Below are positions 15,001 through 24,186 of a stretch of DNA of 64,000 nt, in pieces. The notes beneath the pieces were generated by a model. It was not told the DNA's origin and made no database searches. It worked only from the letters and a program-made list of their open reading frames with translations. The DNA is from Flectonema sp. DT1601 (taxonomy: Eukaryota; Euglenozoa; Diplonemea; Diplonemida; Diplonemidae), in the NCBI GenBank assembly GCA_964019425.1, contig OZ025785.1, forward strand, positions 1,139,501 through 1,203,500, given 5' to 3'. The position numbers and the translations under genes were made by a program. Within the stretch, counting starts at the first letter, position 1, and each line of letters starts with the position of its first letter.

Positions 15001-18000
15001 CCTTCGTGGATCATGGTCGGGGCTGCCGAACTCCAGGCGAAGCTCGCGTCGGTGAAGGCGTCTCGGGATCCGATCGCGACTGAGCTGAAGGTGCTGGCGC
15101 AGGGGAACTCCAGGACTTCGAGGAAGAGTGTGTGCGTTTACTCCGAGGGGAGGAGGACGTCGTGCACGAGGGAGGAGGGTGCTCCTGAGAGGTGCATCGA
15201 GGGTCCGCCGGTTTTGATCGGGATCTTCGACAAGTGCGGTGCGGGAAGAGTCGAAGGGTTCCCGATGTGGTTTGGAGAGGGATCGACTGGGAGGACGCAG
15301 CAAACGGTGGCTCCTTCGGTGCGAGTTTTGGTGGTCGCGGGAGCAGGAGGAGTTGACTTCGCTCCTGGGTCCGAGAGATGGGAGCAGGCGAGCGGGGAGC
15401 TCCCTCTGCAGACGACTGCTCGCGCGCCGGCGAGCTTCCGGACCAACGTGGCCGGGGTTGCTGCTCCGGCGAAGCAGTACGTGTGGTCGAAGTGGGACAA
15501 CGCTCCTGTTCCGTTGGCACTGACGTTCGGCGCTGCGAGGGTGGAGAGCACGTTCCCTCGCGGTGCGATGTTCAGGGGGCTTCCGTCGACGTTGGCGGAG
15601 CTGCGGTCGATCAGCGTGAACTTGTTCGCGACGAGCGAGGATTCGGTGAACGTGAAGGTTTGGCTGAAGACTGCCGAAGGGCGGAGGTCGCCGGTCTCGG
15701 AGGGGACGTTGGTGAACGGGCAGATGCAGGTTTCGATCGGGATGGCGCGGTGGTCGAGCGAGAACCACGTGGCGACGGTTCGTGACCTGCCGGGGATCAA
15801 GATCTTGGTCGAGTTCAGCGGAGGAGTCGCGTCGACTGTGTCGTTCAGGGGAGCGATGCTGGAGTTGGGATACACGAGGGTGCCTCCGATTGAGGAGTTC
15901 GAGTTCACGGCGATGCTGAAGCTGGGACACCAGGACCGGATGCTGCCGATGACCATCCTCGATTCGAGCGATGCGGGGGGAGATCGCATCCGGATCGACC
16001 TGAACGTCGACCGGGACGGGAAGCCGCTCGCCGCGGCGGTGCGGGTGCGGGTGACGGATTCGAACCAGGCGACTCTCGAAACGATCACGACGGGGATGCA
16101 CGTGTTGTTCGCGAACAGGTGGGTGAGGGTTCGCGTGAACGTGAACATCGGAAGCGGAGAGGTGAGCCTGTCGATTGGGAAGTCGAAGGCGTCGGTGGGC
16201 GAAGGCGGGAGCGTGGTGCGGCTGTGGAAGCAGATCACGTCGACGCAGCTGGTGGCGAACGGGTACCCGGTGATCCGATCGTTCTCGGCGATGAGCAACG
16301 GAGTGACCTTCGGAACGACGGCGTCGCCGTTCATCGGGTTCATCAGAGACCTTGCCCTGACCAAGGGTGGGGCGACCGTGGTGGCTTCGCTCAAGCTGCG
16401 GACCGAGGGCGGGGACGAGGGGGACGCTCCGGCGGGGTGGACGACCACCGAGGGGTCGGCGACTTGGAAGAGCGTTTCGATTCCGAGGGAGGGGACGAGC
16501 TACGACGGGGTGATCGCGCGGGCGGTTCCGGTCGGGTTTGGGTTCTGGGCAGACGGAGTGAGCGGAGAGGAGTGCGACGTGTGCTTGGATGGATTCCATG
16601 GACCTGGATGCGACCTTCCGAACTGCGTGAGGAACAGCGACTGCAACGGACGCGGTGTCTGTCTTGCGGGAGGACAGTGCGACTGCGTGGACAACTACAC
16701 GGGAGACCGCTGCACTCGCTGCGAAGGTCCGCCAGTGAGGGCGGAGCGTGGTGCCGACGGGGTACTGGTTTGCACGACGGGTTGCCCGACGACCTGCGCA
16801 GCTGGTGGACGGCTCGTGGCCGGAGAGTACTTCAACCCGAACCTCATCCTGCCGCCTGTTTCGTGCGTCGGGGAAGGCGGAAGGCCGCTTTGCAAGTCGA
16901 AGAACGTGGTGAAGGTCGACGATTGCGGATGCCCGATGTCGCCGGAGCGCGAGTGCGTGGGATCGGACGGAAGCGGATGCTGCAACCCGGGGATTGTTCC
17001 GGTGTTCAATGCGGCGGTGATGTACAACTGCCAGGGATACCCGTCGCAGTACATCACTTGCAAGGATCCGGACACGTGTGGGAAGCTCGGGGCTCCGGCG
17101 CCTGTGTGCCTGCCGGGAACGTCGGGGTCGAGACAATACTCGTCGTGGTGCCACTCGAAGAGGGCCAGCGGTGGTTGCGACGGGCAGCGGCAGCGGTCGA
17201 GGGCGGAGGCTGCGACGGCTGCCGGATGGACGGGAGCGAGGTGGGAGCGATTCGTTTCGAACTGCGCCGGGATCTGCGGAACGGCAACCAACCAGGAAGT
17301 CGGAGGCGGATGCTCGTCTTGTCCGAACGTCGAACCGGACAGGGAGATCGATTGCTCTGGGCAGAACGTGCTTCGCGTGCACGCGCCGGTTCAGAAGATC
17401 AAGGAAGACTTCTGCGGGTGCACGTCGCCGGAGATTGCGGTGTGCCGTACCTCGGACACGGTCGAGTGGAACACGGCTACCCAGGGACACGTGCGGTGCG
17501 GGGCGTGCCCGAACTGGCAGGCGATCTACGAGGCGAACGCCGGGGAGGCGGAGAGGGCTACGCCGGAAATCGAGATCGACTGCAGGGGATGGCCGGCACC
17601 GGAGCTCGTGCAGCTGCCGTGCTCGGAACCCGGTTACGATCCGTGCGAGTGCCCGCTTCCGAGGTTCGTTTGCAGGGAAGGGACGGAGGGGAAGTGCGGG
17701 GGAGAGTCTGCGGCGTGTCCGACGTGGGGTCCTGCTCCGGAGCTGGACTGCAAGGGAGCGTACCCACCGGTTGTGAACCAGGCGGCGGAGCACGTGTGCG
17801 GATGCGACTTCCCGAGACCGGCGGTGTGCAAGGCGGGTAGCGAAGCGCAGGTGCGGTGCCCTGAATCGGGAGACGTTGTCGTGAGTGGCCAAATCACGTT
17901 GATCGGGTGTCAGGGTAAGCCTGTCGCCGGACCTGCGGTGTGGAGACCTGGAAGCTCGAGGTGGCCGTTCACCGGGGCATGCTCTGGCTGCAACACGAAG

Positions 18001-21000
18001 CTGCCGATCATCAACCAGTGCAAGCCTGGGAGCCAATGTCCGATTGTGAACGAGTGTCCTGCTGGATCGGATAAGGCGCCGGGGGGAATTGCGTTCGGAC
18101 AGGCGTGCCCGGAAACCGTGTACGAAGACGTCGAGTGCGGGGGAGTGGTGCTGCCGCCGATCGAGTACGGGCAGGATTCGGACTGTTGGTGTGCGCCGAC
18201 GGTGGTTCAAAGATGCGTGAACGACGGTTGCGTCGGAAGCGAGAACGCATGTGCGCCGTACGTGTGCGGGTTGACGAGGTACGCGGAGGCGGTCCCGGGA
18301 GACCAGTGCCGCGAGAGTTGCACGCAGGATTCGCATTGCATTGAGGGGCATATTTGCGTGGGAAGCGAGTGCGTTGAGGAGGACGCCCCGACTCCGCCGT
18401 TGGGAGACTGTCGGGTGGACGCTTCGATCTGCGAGCCGTACACTTGTGATTTGGTAACCGGCGGGTGCTACCAGGAGTGTTGGTCGGACAAGCACTGTTT
18501 GGAGGGAAGCAGCCGCCTTCGCAACGAGAGCGGATACCGATGCACGTTCCCGACGTTCACGTCGCTGACGCAGGTTCCGAGCTTCTTGGTTCTCGGGGGA
18601 AGCGAAGAGGACGGGACCTCCGGAAGGGCGCAGCCACCTAACCTGTGTGGGTCGTCGGAAGGAGAGGGGGCTCAGACGGTGCCTGGGAGGTGCGTGTGGA
18701 CGACGATTGATCCGGAGGCTTGTACCAGCCAGAGCGATCCGCTTTGCGGATTGTACGCGTGCGGGAAGAACAACACGCAGATCTACTTTTCGAATGCGGC
18801 GTGCAAGGTGTCGTGCAGCAACGATGCGCACTGCAGCAGCGACGCGCACTGCGAGAGGACGACCGGGAAGTGCGTGGCCGGGGCACCGCAGTCTCCGCAG
18901 AGCTGCAGCACGAAGGACTACGACTACTGCTCGCCGTACGCTTGCGGGAAGCACATTGCGTTGGCTCCGCTGCCGACGGCGACCTGCAAGACCAGCTGCA
19001 CGCTCAGCGGGCACTGTTTGCACTTTTACAAGTGCGTTGGGGGAGAGTGTGTTGCTGGAGACGTGATCAAGGAAAGCTACCAGTCGCCGGACTTGATTCC
19101 GGAGGAATGCTACAGCTCGGAGACGGACATCGTGCGCAGGCCGTACAAGTGTTTGAGGGTTCCGATTCCGCTTGACGGGAACCCGATGGGGAGGGTTGGA
19201 TACGCGGTTGCACCGTCGGCGCCGGCACCGGCGGAGAAGACGGCGATCACCTGCGGGAAGCACAGGGACTGCCACCCGTACAGGTGTGGGTCGGGACGCG
19301 GGGCGGTTGTGGGAGGACCGTACACTTGCAACACCCAATGTGTGGTTTACGACGACTGCGCTGAGGGTTACTCGTGCGAGGCGCAGAGGTGCGTGCAGCT
19401 GAGGGCCCCTGCGGCGCAGTGCGCGCTGGACAGGGATTGCGCATCGGGTCACTGTGTCGATGGAATCTGTTGCAACACGGCGTGCAACTTGCCGTGTCAG
19501 AGATGCACGAACATGGGTGTGTGCGGATGGGTTGACGTGGGTACCGATGACCGCAACGACTGCGGAAGCTGCCGCACCTGCGTCGCGTTCTCCGAGTCCG
19601 GTTCGGATGTGAAGAGGGAGTGTGCCGCTGTCGTCGAGGGTCTCAGTCCGAAGAGTGAGTGCGGTGCGATGGGCACCTGCGATGGAAATGAAGGGTGCAG
19701 GTGCTTCAGGAGCTCGGAGACTGGGTTCTGGTCGGGAGACAAGTGCCAGTACTGCGCCAAGGGCTACCGTGGAAGGTCGTGTACGAAATCGGATGCTCCG
19801 CTGAGGCCACCGACGCCGGTTGCGGACGGAACGCCAACGCAATCGCCTGCCATGCAACTGGAGCTTCGTTCTGTTCAATATCCAATTAGGGTGTTGGACT
19901 ACTCCACACAGGTATCTTCGGGTAATGTTAACAACTTGATTGGTGAACCGGACGCTGTGGAGTCTGCTTATTTCCAGAAAGAAGAGTTAAACAGAAACAG
20001 TGCTTGGGAACCGTTTCAGGTATGTATTTTTATTTTTATTTTTATTATGTTTTTATTGTTGTTTTATTGTTGTTTTATTTTTTAATTTTTTTGTTGTTTG
20101 TTGTACCGACGATGAAGTTAGAAACGAAACCAAGGGTTTCTTGTTCCTGTTCTTGTTTTTTTGCCCTTTTGTTGGCGTCCCTGTTCTCTTTTGTTCTTGG
20201 TATTCTTCGATGACGAAAATAAAATAAAATGAAATAAAAAAACAGTACCACTGTGACAGACCTGACAACTTCAAGAGAGCTCAATGTCTGCCAACTGAAG
20301 AGAGGGAGCTCGGCTGGCGCAATGAATTGCAGTACGTGGTGTTGGAGTACGAGAAGGCAATCTACTTGGACCAGGTATGTCTTAATTATTGTATTTTACG
20401 ATTCTCGTTGTGGACTTGGGAATTTTACACGAATTACTTTTTTCCCCCCTCTCCCCTTTTTGCCAGTTTCAAGTTGCTTTCCATTTAATATTAGTATCAA
20501 GTTATCCCCCCGTACTCGTTGTGTGGACAGAATCCAGTTATAATGATTCATGTCTAACTTGTTGCGTGTTAACCCTTGATTTATTTATCCAAGTCCCACC
20601 CCCTTTTTTTTTTTTGTTGTTGTTGTTGAGTTAACGAAATGAAAACAACACAAAAAATACAGATTTTCGTGTACGAGAATGCAGAACCAGGACAGGTTGT
20701 TCAGGTGTTCGCCCAACCAGTGCAGAAGGGAGCGGATGCCATTGCCGGAGGAGGAGCACCGGGAAGTACGCAGCAGATCAATGGAGTGGTGACGTCGGCG
20801 GTGAGGGGGTCGACATTGACAAACACCGGCAACAAGTTGAGGAACGTGGATGCTGCGGCCAGCACTGCGGCGGCAACTTCGGTAACCAACGGCGCGACGT
20901 CAATCAATTCAAACACCAACGAGTTCGTCGAGATTTGGAGCAGAACCGACCCTCTCTTCTTCGGAGAGCCACGGGCGAGAATCTACGCGCCGTCGACGGA

Positions 21001-21949
21001 CGCAAACCCATTTGCGCGCCCGACGACTGCGGTGCAAACGGTTTCAGGAAACCAGCAGAGCTCAGTCAATGTGCAGTGGAAGACCAAGGTGGTGAAGTTG
21101 GTCATCCAGCCTAGCAGCAACAGGAAGTCTCAAATCGACACGGTGGGGATTGTTGGTTTCGCGGTGGCCGGGTTGAGGACCACCGGAGAGTGTCCGGGAG
21201 TGGTGACCCTGCAGGAAGACGGATCGACGAGGCAGGCGGTTTGCAGCGGAAACGGAAGGTGTCGTCCACACGGATGCGAGTGCAACGGAAACTGGGACGG
21301 TGCGGATTGCGGTGTGTGCAGGTTTGGATACATCGGAGAGAATTGCCAGGAGCTTGCACTCCAACCAGTGGATACGGTGAACCTCTGTGCGGTATCGATG
21401 TTCGAAGACATCCTCGATTTCGAGGGCGATGTTCTCGAGCTCCGCTGGTCTATCCAGGACTACGTCTACAGAACAACTCGCGTGATGAGACCTCGTCACT
21501 ACGGTACGAAGTTCGTGTCGCCGTTGATCAGTCTTGGACAACACACCCACGTTAGAATTCAGACCGGGTTCTTTGTGATGGACATGCCTAACCACGACGA
21601 CAGCGGTTTGATGGCGAGGGTTGCGAGGGTCCGTAGCAGCAACCCAGCGAGGGACCGTACCGAAGCGGAGCGCCAGAGCGAGGGGGAGAGAATCGTTTTC
21701 ATGAAGAGAGTTCCGTACGCGACGGGTATCAACGTTGTTGGTACCGGTAAGGGTGACACTTCTGACCAGATGGATGTCACGACGTCGTGGGAGTCTCCGC
21801 AGATTAGTGTCGAGTTTGAGATCTGGTCTCCTGACATCGATGCTGCTGATGGTGGCGATCACCGAATGACCATCACCTACTTTGTTGTTCACTCTTGTAA
21901 TTATCCATCACAGTCTGGTACTGAGAGTCCTGATACTGACTTGAACTAG
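1..21949 (+). CDS. Giant secreted/cell-surface multidomain protein, 5'-partial; join(<1..20019, 20246..20374, 20663..21949)
   Basis: The frame is open from base 1 and gives 7,144 residues before TAG at 21947, so the start lies upstream. Modules in order (bases): PAN/Apple-like Cys segment (1-160); filamin/Ig-like beta repeats, each marked by a hydrophobic strand then D-x-x-x-N (about 328, 1564, 2362, 5038, 5947, 6385, 7750, 9670, 10070, 11577, 13024); PAN-like (1100-1400, 5060-5420); Kelch propeller with repeated FGG/YGG/VGG blades (2490-3930) holding a PSI-like Cys insert (3630-3810); C-type lectin (6840-7400); WSC-like (7830-8070); jelly-roll carbohydrate-binding-like (13290-13920); EGF-like (14040-14470, 16560-16735); LamG/ConA-like (15890-16360); Cys-rich repeats (16740-19650); discoidin-like domain split by both introns (19870-21160); EGF (21190-21345); unrecognised C-terminal domain. 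No membrane segment is visible at the C terminus. The make-up suggests an adhesion or matrix protein binding glycans. Extracellular location is inferred from the modules and Cys content, since the signal peptide would be off-window. Confidence 0.93.
2490..4130 (+). other. Kelch-type beta-propeller region within the giant surface protein
   Basis: Successive blades show a glycine pair after hydrophobic residues (IMYGG, VVFGG, YVVGG, IIYGG, MFGG), each followed by an acidic or polar loop and a W such as DVWMYDVVTNLWNQV. Five to six blades are visible. A Cys-rich PSI-like insert lies between the last blades at about 3630-3810. Such propellers bind proteins, but the ligand is unknown. Confidence 0.8.
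6840..7410 (+). other. C-type lectin-like domain within the giant surface protein
   Basis: The segment has GWMGASDRAEEGTWGWVTGPEG, then TEPND, then SGAWNDY and GFICEW. This is the order of the long-form C-type lectin fold (WIGL-like strand, EPN loop, WND, terminal C-x-W). In the known family EPN plus WND coordinates calcium and favours mannose-type sugars, so calcium-dependent glycan binding is a fair inference. Confidence 0.82.
16740..18210 (+). repeat. Cys-rich repeat array A within the giant surface protein
   Basis: About five to six degenerate units of roughly 50-70 residues. Each has a CP segment, then EIDC or ELDC followed by G, a run to V, then C-x-C-x-x-P and a VC (for example at 17300-17450, 17500-17680 and 17715-17835). 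Spacing and Cys pattern are conserved while the intervening residues vary. I do not recognise the family. Disulfide-rich extracellular spacers are the likely role. Confidence 0.7.
18210..19660 (+). repeat. Cys-rich repeat array B (C-x-PY-x-CG type) plus one CASGHCVDGICC module
   Basis: At least five units open with a PY-x-C or LYACG motif (CAPYVCG, CEPYTCD, CGLYACG, CSPYACG, CHPYRCG). Most then show C-x-x-x-C, a D/HC, and end in a CV. The array closes with CASGHCVDGICCNTAC (about 19436-19485) and further Cys pairs. From memory, this motif pair is typical of Cys-rich secreted proteins of myxobacteria and related delta-proteobacteria. I could not search for matches here. Confidence 0.72.
20020..20245 (+). 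other. Intron 1 of the giant surface-protein gene (226 bp, phase 0)
   Basis: Donor GTATGT directly follows the codons for PFQ. The acceptor AACAG precedes TAC CAC TGT. Reading through would hit TAA at 20083. Splicing joins a discoidin-like strand pattern (NSAWEPFQ to YHCDRPDN). The 5' half is T-rich and the last 30 bases are A-rich. Confidence 0.88.
20375..20662 (+). other. Intron 2 of the giant surface-protein gene (288 bp, phase 0)
   Basis: Donor GTATGT follows the codons for YLDQ. The acceptor ATACAG precedes ATT TTC GTG TAC. The joined product reads AIYLDQIFVYENAEPG, matching the well-known discoidin-like pattern in which a hydrophobic strand leads to 'I-x-V-Y-E-x-x-x-P-G'. A T-run plus GTT repeats (about 20606-20628) can pair with the AACAAC/A-run just before the acceptor. 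Confidence 0.88.
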
Positions 21950-22013
21950 TGATGATGATATCTGTGATTGTCAATTATTTTTATTTTTGTTTTATTTTAA
22001 TGAAAAGAAAACG

Positions 22014-22019
22014 AATAAA
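22014..22019 (+). terminator. Candidate polyadenylation signal AATAAA
   Basis: AATAAA lies about 65 bases after the TAG of the giant surface-protein gene, in T-rich then A-rich sequence. Whether this lineage uses AATAAA is unknown. Confidence 0.3.
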
Positions 22020-22332
22020 CAAAAGAAATTCTGACGTTTGATAAAGAAAATTCAATAGGGGGCGGAAAGAACCATGCTGCCCTAAATTATCTTTTTTGAC
22101 CACATTAATAACCAGGTTAGCGATCGTAGGTGTGACTACTACAGGATAAATATTTTATTGTTGCGTTGCTGGGTAGTTGATCATTTGCAATCATCGCTCT
22201 GTGATAGGATACAAACGTGTCGTGTAAGTATCTGTTTGAGTTGCCTTTCAAGGAAAAAAAATAAAAAGAATCTCGAGATTCTTGTTTAGAATTGTTTTAG
22301 TTTTTTATGTTGTCGGTCTAATTCCATGTTAA

Positions 22333-22358
22333 GACTGCTATTGAAGAATAGTAGAGTC
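22333..22358 (+). other. Small inverted repeat
   Basis: CTGCTATT (22335-22342), loop GAAG, then AATAGTAG (22347-22354) gives eight pairs including one G-T. GA/TC at the outer ends adds two more pairs past a small bulge. Function unknown. Confidence 0.4.
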
Positions 22359-22538
22359 GGGATGTGTCCAAGTCAGTAATACCTTTTGTATTATGTGTGC
22401 TTTAGTTTGGAATCCTAATTGAAAGTAGAATCATTTTATTCATTGATTGGAATCTTAACTCTCTTCCCCATTTTATTTTTTGAAAAACCTGGAAATGATG
22501 TGAGAAAAATGAATAAACAAAAAACTTTTTAGAAGAAT

Positions 22539-22564
22539 GAAAGAAAGAAAGAAAGAAAGAAAGA
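22539..22564. repeat. (GAAA)n microsatellite
   Basis: About six and a half perfect GAAA units in the intergenic DNA. An ordinary simple repeat. Confidence 0.9.
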
Positions 22565-22851
22565 ACAAGATACAAATCAGCATTACGAGGCTCGAAAACA
22601 TGTCGGAAAAGGTTTTATGCAGCGAGGTAGCCTTGCGAAAAGAAGTAACTTGAATGAAGTTTCTCGGACCTCACGGAGTGTGGCGGTCTTCACGTTGAGC
22701 CCAACGATGTGCTCTCAATTTTACTTGCGATTATTATTTTCCTTTTTTCTTTTTTCCCTTCTTCTCTCCCGTTCTCCACTCCCACCGCGTTATGTATTTC
22801 AGAGATGTAACATCCAGTCGCAAATTAAGTAGCAGGCTTGCCTTCTTAAGA

Positions 22852-22900
22852 AAATAATTACTTTTAGTTGTGCAGTCCCCGCAATGTTAAAGTATTATTT
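22852..22900 (+). other. Hairpin with GTGCAGTCCCC core (copy 1)
   Basis: AAATAATTACTTT at 22852-22864 pairs with AAAGTATTATTT at 22889-22900, leaving one bulged T. The loop holds TGTGCAGTCCCCGCA. The same core recurs in the next hairpin about 140 bases downstream. This could be a structured UTR element or small RNA, or chance. No RNA family was recognised. Confidence 0.45.
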
Positions 22901-23003
22901 TTATTAAGTAAGTGCAGTCTGTATCTGTAACTAAGCTTTAGCCTTGTGGATACCCTTACCGGATGTTGATAGACTGTGGGATATTATTATTATTAGTTTA
23001 AGA

Positions 23004-23026
23004 ATCATGTGCAGTCCCCACATGAT
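23004..23026 (+). other. Hairpin with GTGCAGTCCCC core (copy 2)
   Basis: ATCATGTG (23004-23011) and CACATGAT (23019-23026) form a perfect 8-bp stem around the loop CAGTCCC. The core TGTGCAGTCCCC matches copy 1, while the outer stem sequence is different. Confidence 0.5.
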
Positions 23027-23334
23027 CGTTTCTATTGATCTTCATATTCACAATCATATTAATGTGACTCTTAGGTAGGATGAGGGGTCTGTTTGAGATA
23101 TTTCTCCTTTGTAATCTTTGCATTTCTTTTTCACCATCAGCAAAGTTCTATCTCTCGATCTTCTTATTATTTGAGAACACTTTTATTATCCATTATGCAT
23201 CAGTGTAAACTACGTCATCTTTATTAACATTTTTATGTCACTCGTGGTTGATATCACTTCCGTAAAGGGTAGAAGTGAGGGTTCTTTATTTTCTTTTTTG
23301 TTGTTTCCTTTGCTTCTTATTTCCTTTTAGACTG

Positions 23335-23355
23335 TGTGAGTGGAATTCCCTCACA
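23335..23355 (+). other. Small inverted repeat
   Basis: TGTGAG (23335-23340) and CTCACA (23350-23355) pair around TGGAATTCC, which itself holds the palindrome GGAATTCC. Function unknown. Confidence 0.4.
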
Positions 23356-24134
23356 AAAACTGTTTAGACGAGAACCTGCAGAAGTACACTTTCCAAGGAT
23401 GCAATGAATGTTCGTGAACCTAAAGGTCCGGCTGTTTGATTGGATAGTTTTAAATCTTTGATACTCCGTTTCCCTTCCCTCTTCCCTCAAAAAACCAAAT
23501 ATCAGTTACCTTGGTGACGCTTTTATATCTGCCTTTTTTTTTTTTCCGTTATTTTTTTTCCCTCTTTATTTTTGCAAAGCATAATCACTTTAACTTGTTT
23601 TCCTGACATATCGCGGGTTGTTCCTGAGATACAAGCTGTTCTTAGCAGCGGATAGAGAAACTTTTTAGGTTTATCTGTGAGGTAGACGAGTCCTTTCATG
23701 ATGTGATGTTTTATTTTTCTTGTCGTTGCTCAGCATTTGCGAGCTTTTTCAAAAACGGCATCATCTGTCCCTTCCCCTTTCCCTGTCCACTTTTCGCTTT
23801 TTCGATTTTCGCTTTTTTCGTTATTTTTTATTTTTTGCAACTAATGATTTATCCATCAACACATCGTTCGTGCTTGAATTTCCCACAGTTATGAGGGAAA
23901 TCGCAGCAACAAAATTTTGTTTTTTTCTCTCTTTTTTTTCGCATCTTTTTTTTTTTTTTTTTTTCCTTTTCTTTTTTTGATTATGCTACCGTGCAATTGA
24001 CTTTGAAAAAATTGCTGAGCCAACTACAGTGATAAAAAAAATGTATTTACTTAATTTTTTGAACAGGAAAAACCCTCTGCTTGGAATGTATGAGCGAGAT
24101 ACTCACCACGTAGTCAAGTTGTAGAGACATATGT

Positions 24135-24160
24135 AATTATTAGTTACAATTTTTCATCAG
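24135..24160 (+). promoter_or_regulatory. Candidate 3' splice (trans- or 5'-UTR cis-splice) acceptor before the GT61 gene
   Basis: A T-rich tract ending TTTTTCATCAG at 24160 lies 26 bases before the ATG at 24187. Comparable tract-plus-CAG sites precede the ATGs at 26457 and 29797. The cis introns in this window end in A-rich sequence instead. Confidence 0.4.
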
Positions 24161-24186
24161 ATACTTCATGTTCATGTCTAGTCGAC

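Larger units (their letters stand above)
21950..24186. other. Intergenic region with hairpins, microsatellite and T-runs
   Basis: No convincing coding region is visible on either strand. The few short open frames are T-run low-complexity peptides. The region holds a (GAAA)n microsatellite, several small inverted repeats (22333-22358, 22852-22900, 23004-23026, 23335-23355) and long T-runs near 23537 and 23948. The left part is probably the 3' UTR of the upstream gene. No tRNA-like B box was seen. Confidence 0.6.

Noticed and set aside
13735-19878. A 2,047-codon open frame on the minus strand, antisense to the surface-protein gene
   Set aside because: It is in register with the sense codons and stays open because the sense gene avoids TTA, CTA and TCA. 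The product is Arg-rich and without recognisable domains, and the sense strand carries clear Cys-rich and EGF modules. It is a composition shadow.
20020-20085. Reading the surface gene straight on to the TAA at 20083 as its true end
   Set aside because: This would add a poly-Phe/Ile tail and cut the discoidin-like domain in half. Splicing at GTATGT restores the domain and a further 470 residues.
22617-22832. A 71-codon open frame in the intergenic DNA
   Set aside because: Low-complexity Phe/Leu/Ser run from a T-rich tract, with no splice context or recognisable domain.
23703-23980. Two overlapping short frames rich in Phe
   Set aside because: They come from T-runs and have no sign of coding selection.
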